From positions 8,392,882-8,456,881 of the forward strand of contig CAJINV010000004.1 in the NCBI GenBank assembly GCA_905178155.1: DNA of 64,000 bases. Direction: 5' to 3'. Within the stretch, counting starts at the first letter, position 1; every line of letters begins with the position of its first letter. A program made the translations under genes and the position numbers. Of the stretch, positions 12,801 to 22,500 are shown in pieces. A model generated the notes under the pieces. The model searched no databases. It saw nothing but the letters and a program-made list of their open reading frames with translations, and had not been told where the DNA came from. The DNA comes from Amoebophrya sp. A120 (Eukaryota > Sar > Dinophyceae > Syndiniales > Amoebophryaceae).

Positions 12801-14066
12801 CTTTTTTCGTGGAATACAACTCGTTCACGCACCTCCAGTCTGGCCTTCGTAATCGCGTTTCCGGCAGCGGCGTGATATGAATTGCAAAAATGTCTGGGTC
12901 TGGAAGGTGCTGACACTTGTCATGCACGTTTTGCATGAGCCATGACGTCTGTGATGCATACCCTAGCAACACAGATTTTTTGAGGGCTTCTTGATGCCTA
13001 TTCCGCATGACAAATGCCTTCTCAGCGAAGCAAAAATTGCATTCCCTTTGCTACTCATGCAATACAGATTTTTTTGGAATCCACATGCCGCATCACAAGT
13101 TGCCATCTTCCAGACCCAGACATTTTTACATTTGATACGTGATGGGCAGGCATGTCCAATCTGGGTCTTCGCTCTCGATCATACGGAAAACAGCCACCAG
13201 TCCAAGATGTTTTTCAGAATAATATAAAATGCATTTGATTTTCGACGAGGACACGAAAAATAAGGCGTTCTTGTTCTTCCATGATCTGGAACGACAAATA
13301 TAAAGTGATCCTCTTGCCAGTACGTAGTTGTAGAGGCAGCTGCAGTGCGACCTCCAACTTGGGAGGTCGGGGGGCAGCACAGAAAAAAAAAACCTCCGCG
13401 CCACTACTGATTTCTATGGAGCTTTCCTTCTGCATCTAGCTGTTGTTCCACCCTTTCTTTAACTTTATAAGCTCATTAATTTTGTGGGACGTTCATCACC
13501 TCGCTCGACGTTGACACTCTGGTGGGCTAGCAAGCTTCCGTGTGATAATATTGAGAGGAAAAATCCCCCCCCTCCCCATATTGAAAACGCATTCGCCCGA
13601 AAATTTGTGACGCAGATTTGAGGGCACAAATCCTGTCTGTATTGCAAGAAGGCAAAGCCAGAGAGTCCGCCGCATTATGCAGGCGGTTTGTGATGCTGTT
13701 GGGCTTACAGAGCCGACATCTGTCACGCTGGCCCCCTACGTCAAAACCTCTCGACCCAGGCTTGGCATATGCCTGCAGTCCTCTCCAGCAAGACAGACCT
13801 GATTTGTGTACGCAAATCCAGCATCAGAAACTTCGTTTCGATATGGGGAGGGGGGATTTTTCCCTTTGATAGATAATGAGGTCTTGGACAGCAGCAGCAC
13901 TTGTAGCTTCGTGTCCGACTGCCACCAAGGCACGAGAGTCCTGGTCCCCCTGCACGGTTTGGCGTGGAGTTCCTGGGAAAACTTTGTTCTTCACCCACGT
14001 GAAGAGACCACCGACTCCTGCGCCCTTAGCGCGATTCCATAATGATGGTTGGCGATGATCCTGCAC
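3843..14066 (-). CDS. Paralog A copy 1: multi-exon gene loaded with introners
   Basis: I recognise no family, but it is clearly paralogous to 19580-24332. Minus-strand exon blocks, from the 5' side: about 14066-13872, 13548-13500, 13230-13138, 12875-12820, 12566-12545, 11463-11419, 11104-10883, 9253-9199, 8504-8424, 7179-6510, 6200-6087, 5762-5400, 5250-5100, 4960-4498 and 4225-3843. Shared blocks include DWTCLPI, a hydrophobic Ala/Val helix (KVVVPAIS), YRKRIAVY, IEADNDKMSQGRIGFF, IAATPSYILEGRT, and a C-terminal acidic then Pro/Val tail ending at TGA (3843). Introners and nested insertions make this copy about twice as long as copy 2. The first exons look eroded relative to copy 2, and some joins (8.5 kb, 9.2 kb, 11.46-12.55 kb, 13.23-13.5 kb) are unresolved, so it could be decaying. 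Confidence 0.55.
4231..4497. mobile_element. Introner family A (A4), absent from paralog copy 2
   Basis: A 267 bp element with termini TATGGATTGCAAAAGTG and GACACATTTGCAGTTGATA. The TSD GCGTT lies at 4226-4230 and 4498-4502. Excision joins IAET to RNLETSTPP. The matching place in copy 2 (near 20250) is uninterrupted (IAETLSRDSTPP). Confidence 0.9.
5763..6086. mobile_element. Introner family B (B1)
   Basis: The left end TTTCCTCGGTAAAAACG and right end TTTTTAGTCAGGATA match the family B terminus (TATCCTGAGTAAAAACG). Internal CATGAC and CATCAC words are present. The TSD is no longer clear. It separates GEPDGA from PAPQVPAPEQ in paralog A copy 1. Copy 2 has a family A element (21514-21764) near the same place. 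Confidence 0.75.
7185..8423. mobile_element. Long introner family J (J1), 1.24 kb, probably with nested insertion
   Basis: The termini TATCCCAAAGAAAAAGAC and its counterpart ending TTTCTTTCTCCGTGGGATA are inverted repeats. Flanks GTCTC (7180-7184) and GTATC (8424-8428) are a one-mismatch TSD. Excision joins AVYKDD/E to TPVYVIEADN. Copy 2 reads straight through here (AVYNDGVPVHVIEADN). The interior (about 7290-8300) has several copies of a word resembling GGATGAAATTTTCACTCAGG and no coding support. Confidence 0.75.
8505..9198. mobile_element. Introner family A (A14) carrying a nested ~420 bp repeat
   Basis: The termini TATGCATTGCAAATATG and ATATTTGCAATGCATA are family A. The length of 694 bp against the usual 262 bp, and foreign sequence between about 8690 and 9110, indicate a nested insertion. 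No matching TSD is visible. It interrupts paralog A copy 1 between AQGHLDE and the YRKRIAVY exon. Confidence 0.65.
8690..9110. repeat. Nested repeat R1 with telomere-like CCCTAAA stretch (copy 1)
   Basis: It shares with 12095-12312 an ATCGTCTCAACGATCGCC block, a CCCTAAA-like stretch (about 8985-9026), the block GGTGCTGAAGTTGAGA, and a closing GGGCGTAGTTGAGATT. The interior is very GC-rich with purine/pyrimidine asymmetry. No ORF here is credible. Confidence 0.65.
9254..10882. mobile_element. Introner-like intron (O1) with a 1.1 kb GC-rich block between 48 bp direct repeats
   Basis: The left terminus TATCAAAGGCAAGCAG pairs with a right terminus ending CGTTTGATA, which occurs twice (ending at 9747 and 10882). 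The 48 bp at 9716-9763 recur exactly at 10851-10898, so the 1,135 bp between them were inserted or tandemly duplicated. The block is GC-rich and holds three related GGGGCGCCGGG...TTGGCACCC units (near 9810, 10030 and 10150). Long ORFs here (up to 281 codons) look like GC artefacts. Confidence 0.6.
11105..11418. mobile_element. Introner family A-like (A11), diverged
   Basis: Termini TATGCAATGCATACATG and a counterpart ending near GATCTGTAATT are degenerate family A ends. Internal TCATGC words are present. The TSD is not clear. Excision gives GFIE|KPFLDFVRNT on the minus strand, matching the uninterrupted GIIERPLLEFIRNT of copy 2. Confidence 0.7.
11464..12545. other. Unresolved 1.1 kb intron of paralog A copy 1 carrying repeat R1
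   Basis: Exon homology stops at FDVGS (about 12545) and resumes at VDVALVKREKG (about 11463). In copy 2 these are contiguous (LKVGSRNKLTVDVV). I see no clear termini. The interval contains the second R1 repeat and no supported ORF. Confidence 0.5.
12095..12312. repeat. Repeat R1 (copy 2) with telomere-like stretch
   Basis: A shorter version of the 8690-9110 repeat. It has CGTCTCAACGATCGCC, then a degenerate AAACCCTAGATCCTAACC stretch, GGTGCTGAAGTTGAGA, and the closing GGGCGTAGTTGAGATT. The outer TCTCAAC/GTTGAGA words are inverted, so the element can fold back. Confidence 0.65.
12572..12819. mobile_element. Introner family E (E1), absent from copy 2
   Basis: A 248 bp element with termini TATGCAAAGAAAAAAGTG and CTTTTTTCGTGGAATACA. 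The TSD is CTTGT/CTCGT (12567-12571 and 12820-12824). Excision gives VNEGVYFDVGS. Copy 2 reads VNEGNYLKVGS without interruption. Same family as 53340-53549. Confidence 0.85.
12876..13137. mobile_element. Introner family A (A10)
   Basis: A 262 bp element with termini TATGAATTGCAAAAATG and CATTTTTACATTTGATA and a perfect TSD CGTGA (12871-12875 and 13138-13142). Excision joins WTCLPIT to PLPETR. Copy 2 carries its own family A element five codons further on (23582-23845). Confidence 0.9.
13549..13871. mobile_element. Introner family C (C1)
   Basis: A 323 bp element with inner termini CCCCCTCCCCATATTG and CATATGGGGAGGGGGG and a right end CCCTTTGATA. The TSD is GATAA (13544-13548 and 13872-13876). 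Excision continues the minus-strand frame AVQDLI|ITRKLA. The matching stretch of copy 2 lacks it. Confidence 0.85.
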
Positions 14067-14069
14067 AGC

Positions 14070-15290
14070 GGGCGGTGCGGAAACTGGGGCTTGTTGAGGG
14101 CTTTGGGGCCCACTGTATGGAAGCGAAAAGGATCGTAATCGACAGAGTTGAAATGCTTCGTAATGCTATAAAATGGATGTGGATGCCAGTTCTTGGAAGC
14201 TCACTGTCACTTTATATTAAGCGGCGCGTGACAATAAATTTCCCGGCCATCGGAATCCAATTTACGTTGCTGTCTGGGCAAAAAAGAAGTGGTCCCTTGC
14301 CGTGCTACTTTAGTAGCTCTGTCTGCAACCCCAAACTAACACGCCTACAGTCGCCCTTACTTGCCTGCCCTGCGATACAGATATTTTGGGGGTTCTTGTA
14401 TTTCATGCATGACAAACTAATTGTTCAACTTTGTGGATTTCGATCACTGGTGCAGAGCGTTAACGAGGGGTCCAACCGTCCGCCAGTTTCAGTTTCCGCT
14501 TTCCATCATCACACAGAAAAAAGCTGGCACACCATATTCATACCCATACCAAACAGAGGATGAAAACCAAGCACAGAGGGCAGTATCATAAGCGAATCTT
14601 GAGCATCTGACTCAGACCCCCACGCAGCCTAAATTTTCCTTTTCATCCCTTTCGCTTTGGGTCGTGCATTCATTTTTCATTTACGCCGCACAACATGGCA
14701 TGCTAGCTTTTTTGTTCTAGGATAGCGATTCCTTCCGAACGGCCTGGACTTGGAGGACCGAAAATTCTCCTCGTGACACGAGCCCGGGAGGAGTCACGTG
14801 TAGTAAAGTTGAAAAAATCTCCCCCACTGGCGCCCCTACGGGTTTACTATTCTCAAAGCACAAACAAGAAATGCAAAAAATCTCCTTACTAGTAATACAG
14901 GAAATTATAGTACAGTTTCAGTTTGAAATGTAAATCAAACAACGGCCATGAATTAGTATGTTTATAGTACTGGGTTTTTGCGCCGTTTGTTTTCCGCTTT
15001 TGTTCGCGGTGTTCTATACAGCGGCCACGGAACTGCTGCTGATGCTCTTGATGCAAAACAATCGGATACCACGTAGCTGAAAGTTCTTCCCGGCCTCGAG
15101 AGGGAGAGACTTACTTTTCACCGAATAAGCCGTGCGCGACCAGGACCAACTTGAGCGCCTTGACGGCAAGCTTCATCCTGATTTTATAATTTCCGGCGAA
15201 ATTTTTTCTCCACCCGGTCGCGCGGGTTCTTCGACAGGTCCAGTGTGCGTCTTCGTCTCTGTAGTTCTTCTCCTTTCGCACGTCGGTTGT
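14070..15290. other. Upstream region of paralog A copy 1
   Basis: Parts resemble 24280-25380, including the CCGCCAGTTTCAGTTT block (about 14480) and the TTTTTTCTCCACCCGG block (about 15210). The block coding for a Trp/Phe/Ser N-terminal exon in copy 2 is degenerate here. At about 15190 it shows an empty site for the family C element found at 24961 in unit 2. No exon can be supported. Confidence 0.5.
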
Positions 15291-15299
15291 AAATGTTCA

Positions 15300-15700
15300 C
15301 TCTATCTTCCACCGGTGTGGCACCGGTCGGTCTGTTGCAGAGTAGTTCGATATATATGCTTTCTGAATGTTGGAAAGGTTATGTCTAGACATTGTTGACA
15401 GCGAAAGAAGAAAAACCTCTTTTTCTCTCGGAACAAGGCATTCGTTACGTTGCTTTTTACTCAGAAACATATACACTCTCAGTTGTGATATTGCATCGAA
15501 TGACGCAAAAGTTTATCCCTACTTCTCAATATACCTTTTCTACTTCGGCGTCCTCGCTGTCCCCCCCGGTTTGGTGGATGAAGTAGCGCAGCTTCTGCAA
15601 GATTTTTTGTCCTCCCGGTGTGGCCTCTATCAACCGCAAAGAACTACCTCCCGACCGCTCTGGGTCTGGAAAGGCAAAGGAGTTGAATAATGGCAGAAAG
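15300..15700 (-). pseudogene. Gene C copy 1, probably broken
   Basis: Minus-strand blocks similar to gene C (26506-27315) are present: LRLIEATPGGQKILQK with HQTG, then a GTATATTG donor, then LVPREKEVF...LSNIQKA. Using the splice sites that work for copy 2, the frame shifts and hits a stop soon after. Unit 2's long Ser/Thr tail is missing. A functional variant with another splice site cannot be excluded. Confidence 0.4.
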
Positions 15701-16061
15701 CTCCTGCTGCATGAATCATGCAGTAGGCACGAGTTTTTGCGCTTGTCGGCAATTGCGTAGGTAGGTGCTACTTCTATTGGAAAGTAAAATTCTAATCCCT
15801 ATCCCAAAGGGAAGGTTGAAGATCAGCGCTGTAAGTAGCAGAGCTACGTGAAAACAATAAAATCCTACGAAACACTTTCGTTCACACCGAACGTGGTAGA
15901 ATCATGCCTCAAAATTTCTTTTAGGCTCAGGCAAAGGAAATAAGAACGTTCCAACTTTAGCTTCCAGACACAGAGGTGGTCGCGATCGAATTTATTTTCA
16001 TATGATAGCAGGTTCGTATCGCGTGGACGTGCTTGAGAAGCTGTGCTAGAATCGCATGTGC

Positions 16062-16323
16062 TATCAAATGTAAAAGTTTCTGGGTCTGGAAGATTCTGAG
16101 ACTTGTCATGCACGGTTTGCATGAGCCATGATGTCTGTGATGCATGCCCTAGCATCACAGATTTTTTGAGAGCTTCTTGATGCCTATTCCGCATGACAAA
16201 TGCCCTCTCCGCGTAGCAAAAGTTGCATTCTCTTTGGTACTCATGCAATACAGATTTTTTTGGAATCCAAATGCAGCATCACAAGTTGCATTCTTCCAGA
16301 CCCAGACATTTTTACATTTGATA
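16062..16323. mobile_element. Introner family A (A15)
   Basis: A 262 bp element with termini TATCAAATGTAAAAGTT and CATTTTTACATTTGATA. Flanking pentamers do not match, as expected if the locus has been rearranged. Confidence 0.8.
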
Positions 16324-16740
16324 GACGCCGACTTGATCTTTCTTCTCGTGCTGGTTCTCGGGGTGGCCGGTCGTCCTGGACGTCTTTGGTCTTTGTTCCT
16401 CGCTTATTAAATGTAAAAATGTCTGGGTCTGGAAGAATGCAGGTTTGTCATGCTTGTCTGGCATAACTCTGAAATCTGTCATGCACGTCACCCAAGAGCT
16501 CCGCTTTTCTGTGATGCAGAAGCGCAGTTTGTCATGCAGAATAGGCAACACCTAGAAGCCCAGAAACTTGTCATGCTGAGCCAGCATTTGTGGCCTCATC
16601 ATGAGACGCCACCCAGCATCACAAGTTTCCAGACCCAGACATTTTTACATTTGATAGACGTCGACTTGATCTTTCTTCTCGTGCTGGTTCTCGGGGCTGC
16701 CGATCGTCCTGGACGTCTTTGCCTTTGCCTCTCGCTGTGT
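16324..16740. repeat. 81 bp flank duplicated around introner A16
   Basis: The sequence starting GACGCCGACTTGATCTTTC at 16324 recurs at 16657 with a few differences. The second family A element (16405-16656) lies between the copies. Confidence 0.7.
16405..16656. mobile_element. Introner family A (A16), subtype shared with A8
   Basis: A 252 bp element with termini TATTAAATGTAAAAATG and CATTTTTACATTTGATA. The interior (GGTTTGTCATGCTTGTCTGG, then CACCCAAGAGCTCCG) is very close to A8 (22902-23153) and unlike most other family A members, so a subfamily exists. There is no matching TSD. Confidence 0.8.
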
Positions 16741-16759
16741 TCGGTCCTTGGACACTTCG

Positions 16760-18164
16760 TCGAGAGGGTAATTCTATTCCGCGACGTCGAACAGGAAAGT
16801 CGTGAGCAGGCCTTTATTTTGTAGTAAAGTGAAAGTACTATAGTGCAAGAGCGCTTTCAAAAATATTCTTGGTGATGGCGCCTGATCAACATTGTTAGAA
16901 GCGCATAAAGAACTTCTGCCCCGGCTAACTTTGCACACGAACAAGATTTAGCAGATACACAGCTAAAACGACGTCAAGGTAATTGATTCTAGGAGCGTCT
17001 GTAGCTTCATTTCCGGAGAAGAACGATGATTTACGCCGTACCTAAGTATCAAACAAAAAAGTAAAATTTTAGTTTTCTGTTTCAAAAAACTACTCTTACA
17101 CTTCCATACACACTAATGAAGAGAGAGAAGGGGATAAGACGTAATCAGTCCCTGGGAAAGGAATTTATTATGTGGTAGAACTACAAGTACAAGAGGACTT
17201 TATGTAGTTACTACCCTTCTTGCCCCTAGCAACCGAGAACGTCTACTTCGGTGCTACGCGAGTCTCTTTCACGACCAAGAGAAACTTCTAAGACCGACGA
17301 GGGAAAAATATTATACCAACATGTTCATCATGGCCGACCGACCGAAGCGCTTCTTTGTACACGGTACTTGTTCACGACAAAGTGGAGGTGGCAAGGGCGT
17401 AACGACACGACAATGTCATCGCACGTACCGACGCACAGCACGCTATGCTACTCTCGCACGAGGACACCGATCAATTTCAATCGCATTTTTCGCAACAACT
17501 AAAGTAAGTAGTATCCGAGGAAACATAGGTCGTGTATAAACATTGGGTGCGCTTGCACAAAAACGCCGTGAGCCCAAAAATGCCCAGGTGCAGGACACGT
17601 ACGACATAGAACCGAAGCGAAGAACTCAGTGGAGAAATATATCCAAACCGACTTTCAAGAAGTACGCGGCTGGAAATTATTTCTCAGAAAACCGATCATG
17701 CTGTAATTTGGGAAGAGATGAAGTTGGCCGACTGATAGAACAATCCTCTCGGGATTATTGATTCCAACGTAAAATAAGCTGCATAGGGAACTCAAGCCAA
17801 ATTCGCAGAGAATTATAGAAGTCCGTAGCTTCCTCACGCTTCTTTCGCGACACCGGAAGCAAAAGCGCCAAGAAAGACGCTGGCGCAGAAGTGGCGGACT
17901 TCATGAGAACCACGCGCGGACTTCACCGAGCTTTTTTCGCAGGACTGCTCAACGCAGTCAAGAGCTGGCACCCTATCTGCTGCGGGGCTCAATTGATTGC
18001 AAACCCCTTCGCGGGTCTCGTGAGTGGAAGCCTTTACCTCTAGCCACGCAGCATGACGGGTGTGTTCTTAGTCCAACACCAACCGACGGCCCACATCGAA
18101 TAAATATAAAAGCTCATGATTTATATTTTTCATTAGTTCCCGTAAAGACCTGAATGCAGCGTCA
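16760..18164. repeat. Non-coding part of the segmental duplication (unit 1 side)
   Basis: About 16980-17850 resembles 25500-26300 (shared GACCGACGAGGGAA, ACCGAAGCGCTTCT, ACTCA.TGGAGAAAT and TTATTGATTCCA-like blocks). The order relative to neighbours differs between units, so the locus was rearranged. No exon is supported. Confidence 0.45.
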
Positions 18165-19579
18165 GGCCTGCCTTCCTGCGTCGAAACAAATTTGTAAGAA
18201 CGCATATCCGACAAAAACGAAATGATATAGTACTGCTATGTAAAAATATACGTAGACGCAACTTGAGTTTTACGCTCGGACATGTCGCGATTTTGTGCGT
18301 AGATCTGTGTCCTCGTTGTTCCTGCAGCCATTTTCAATCGTGACGTCAGGAGCCTTCTCCCCCCCGTGGTCCCCTTTTTGTTTTGGGGCCGCGCCGATGC
18401 ATTTCGTTGACAATTAGAATTACTAGTACACCGAGCAGGTGTTGTTAAACGTCGGGATAAAAAAAAACATAAATTCGTTGTGAAGTAGAAATAAAAAACT
18501 TGTACGAACTTGAACATGATATTGTTGTTGTATTTCACTTTCGCCAAGACCCACTCAAACCTCATATAAAACATTTTCATCAATTGCACTAGCAATGGTT
18601 GTATCGTGCGCCTGTCGGCAATTGAGAAATCCTTGAAAGACAAAGATATCGTACAGTGCGTGCTAGTAAACGAAATTCAAAAAGGAAAATACACTCATTA
18701 GCATCAAAAAGCACAAGCACAACGGCCACGACATCTTGGTGATGGAATAAAAACATGAAAAATAATCAAGTAAAATGTATTGTAGAAGATGCATTTTAGC
18801 ATTTTCATTTCATCAGATTGAAAGCAGCAAGAAATAAACTTGCACGAACACTACTTCGGCGGCCACAATCTCGTCCTCGTGCTCACCGCCGGCCCCTCTC
18901 GCGGCGTCCTACACCGGCTGATTCGCCCCGTCGGCGCGGTCTGCGAGTAAGTATGTATATGCGTTTTTTTTTTCGATCGTTTCTTCCTTGCATGCAAAAG
19001 AGCCCAAGTGGCGACACCACTAAGAAAAATAGATTTGCAATGGCTGGTGCTTAACGGGGGCAAGAGACAACCATTCTCATCGTAAGTTGTAATAAAGGGT
19101 GATAGCTGCAAAGCCAAAGGTAAAGGAAAAAGAGAAACAATAGCAAAGCATTGATAATTAATACCATCTCCCGCCGGCTTGTTTTCCTCGCCCGCCGGGT
19201 TGTTTTTTCCGTCCGGCTCCGGCGTGCGGCGCTGCAGAAAGCTTCGAGAATATCCTGTTGGAAAGCGCCCCTAGTACTACCACAGAACTACTTAGAAGGA
19301 GCAGTAGCAATTGCATTGCAAAGTGGCCTCATCTCGCTAATGGAGACATTCCTGATCTTGCACCTGCGTCTAAAACATTTTCTTGAGGCAGGCTAACGAA
19401 ATTCTGTGTTGCCAGCAACGCAGTGTGGTTCTGTATCAACAAGACTCATCGACGTGCTCTCCTGCATAGCTCTAAGAGTTTCGCTTTTCGAAACCTGAAA
19501 TGCACGACCAGAAACTATACGTAAGTGTATACATTTACATCCTGTAGTTCAGCATTACATGCGGGGGGACTTTTCAATT
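18165..19579. repeat. Downstream part of duplication unit 2
   Basis: Alignable with 2185-3842, starting at TGCGTCGAAACAAATTTG and ending at the CCACGACGACGGGCTCC block. It has one copy of the segment that is tandemly doubled in unit 1, and a stop in the ADRADGANQ-like frame. No gene model is supported. Confidence 0.5.
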
Positions 19580-22500
19580 TCATAAAGAACGTGACGGCAC
19601 CACGACGACGGGCTCCGCCGGCGGAACGACGACCGGAGCAGTGGTATCAACTGCAAATATGTCTGGGTCTGGAAGGATGCGAACTTGTGATGCTGCAGCT
19701 GGATTCTACAAAAATCTGTATTGCATGAACAGCAAAAGCGGTTCAGTTTTATTTTCCATTGCGAGAGGACATTTCTCATGCGGTATAGGCATCAGAAAGC
19801 CCTCACAAAATCTGTGATGCTAGGGCATGCATCAGAGAGGACATCAGGACTCATGCAAAATGTGCATGACAAACCTTGCATCCTTGCAGAATACCCAGAC
19901 ACTTTCACATTTGATAAGTGGTTTGCCGCTGCAGAAAGCTCCGCGGGCGAGACGGCACGACGACAGGCGGCGGCGCAGCGGGAGCAGGGGGAGGCGCGCT
20001 CGCGTCGAGGGGTGGGTCGCCAGAACGTTTTTCGCTCACGTCGTTCGCGCTGATAAGGTCCTTCTCGTCTTCCTCCGCTTGTTCAGTCGCGCCGCGTTCC
20101 AGAAAGTCAGGTTGCGTGGTCTCAACATCCCGCGGCAAAACTGCGGCATTCGTGACAGGACCTTCTTGTTCGCCAGCGGCCTCCACTGCAGGATCCGCGG
20201 TCGTGTCCTGTTCGGGTAGGCCGGGAGGGGTGCTGTCGCGGCTCAGCGTTTCCGCGATGTTGTCCCCGTCCGATTCAACGATGAAGGAGTTTCCAACCGG
20301 CGGTGTGACGGCGTCGTCAGACGCAGTGGCGGTCGGAGTAGAAAGGAAGGAGGACAGGGACAGTTTTGTCGAGGAACCACCACCGCTGGCGTCGGCGGTT
20401 TTTGTCTCGTGGTCTCATGATCATGAAATCATCCCCGATGCCCTGTAACTGATCCACATACAGACAGAGGAGAAACTTCTACGCCCAACAGCTTGAGACG
20501 TTGAGGGTCGTCTCGAGTGCAGAAAGGCCTGCTGTGGCCACAGAGTTCTCCGCGCACTGGTACAGGTACAGCAAGTCGAAATATGATTTATACTTTTTTG
20601 AAAAACGACTTTGATTGCAGTCTTGCAACTTTTTTTTGGTTGCAGCTTTGCAAAACTACGTATCTCGAGTTTCACAAAATGGACTACTTGGAACCCGAAT
20701 CAAAAGACTAATATGCTTAGAAGGCATTTCGATTTTCGCTTATTTACCACTGAAGCTCATCAGGAACAGGGGCTACGGGACTAAATTTTCGCTGTGATAC
20801 GTCTATTACCTCCTCCGCCAGTTCGGTGAGTGCCTTTCCAGCAGCCGGGTCAACCGCTGTCAGTGTCAGTTGGAAATTTTCTCCCACCCCGCGGTGAAAA
20901 CTTTTGTTCCGGGTGCTTGTACTGTTTCATGCAGGGTCAGATGCAACTGCTTTTAATATATTCAACGAACTCAGAATCAATCACTACAGGAGCTGATAAA
21001 CATCACAGCAGCTCCTCCTGCGAGGACGTAGACAAGGGAAACCACTGTCGTCCTGCAAGCGCGTCGTTTGGCGCGCTGCAGCGTGTAGTGCGACCGAGCA
21101 CTCGATTGCACTTTTATGTTTATGTATGCCTATGCGCAGCAGTATAACCAATTACACAAGGAGCGATGCGGTGTGAGAAAAGGCTTTTCTTGATGATACA
21201 CACCGTGTCCCGTTTGGGGAGGCCCAAATCTGCTTCATCTTCCGGCCTACACGAGTGCGTGTATGGAAGTGGCTTCATTTTTGCCCAAACGCGTCGGAAA
21301 AAATTCACGATGCCCGCTTGCCCGGACTTCTTCTTTCGTGAATTCGTCTTGTCCCAGACGGTTACCAGATTGATTGCGGCCTTGGTATGTTCTTCCAGCG
21401 TGTTTTGCGGAAAATTTTTTATTTTTACAAGGAGACCTGGGACAGGTTCTTGGCCTTGTTTTGTTTCCGGCAGGGACTTTGCATCGGCGCCAGCTTTGTC
21501 ATCCGTCATGGGATATCAACTGTAAAAGTGTCTGGGTCTGGAAGAGTCATGCTGTTTCTGCATGACACAGAAGGTCTGGCATGGAAGCTCTAGCATCACA
21601 GGTCTCGAGAAGCTTTCGCAATGCCGAACCCGCATGACAAATCCCACATTTTGGTGACAGAAAGTGAGTAGCTTTTGCTACCTATGCATGAGAGATTTTC
21701 GCGTGTTCTGAAATGCGCATCACAGGTTACATCCTTCCAGACCCAGACATTTTTGCAGTTGATATGGGACCCACCTCCGGAAAGTCGCGGCCCTGAAAGA
21801 CTGCAACCACATTTGCCTCATCGCTCAGGATATCAAATGTAAAAATGTCTGGGTCTGGAAGATTCTGAGATTTGTCATGCATATTTCGGATCACGCAAGT
21901 GGCGTCTGATGCAGGCAAAAGCATCACAGGTTTTGAGCACGCCTCATGATGCCTGTCCCGCATGAGAAACTTCCTACTTGCGTGCCAAGAAATGGACAGC
22001 TTTTGGCGCTCATGCAGCACAAATTTTTGTGTGTTCCAAAGTTTGCATCACAAGTTCCAACCCTTCCAGACCCAGACATTTTTGCATTTGGTACAGGAGT
22101 TTTGTAAGACGTGTGCGTAGCCAGGAGGTTTGTCGCAACGTTCTCCTTGTTTCGTCTAGCACTTTTTGGGCTTGATCGTCCTCCGGCCCGTTGCTTGATA
22201 CAGGAACCACACCTGAGTCCTCGTCCGGTGATACGTAGCGAACGAGCGCTCCATTCGTCCTTCCTTCAAGAATGTAACTGGGTGTGGCTGCGATTTCCTT
22301 TACGATAAGTCGCTCGCTTTGAGGTTTCGGCGCGTTGATGATGTCAGCGATGTCAACTTCTTCGTCAGCACGTTCTTTTTCGGGTTCTTGCTTTTGCTCC
22401 TCTTCCCGCATCGTGATCTTGTACAGCGAATAGACTTCCAAGTTCGTGAACACCTCCTTCGTTGCATACCAGACGGGCAACATGACTGGCACCCCAGTAC

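Larger units (their letters stand above)
15861..16760 (-). pseudogene. Decayed 3' fragment of gene B
   Basis: The minus strand contains AQLLKHVHAIRT...SIATTSVSGS followed by a stop, matching the end of gene B (AQLLKEQRYTRY...SIASVSGS, 27453). Beyond introner A15, the block at 16324-16404 resembles gene B at about 27755-27835. Only about the last tenth of the gene is represented. The frame of the upstream block is not maintained and its 81 bp are duplicated around a second introner. Confidence 0.5.
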
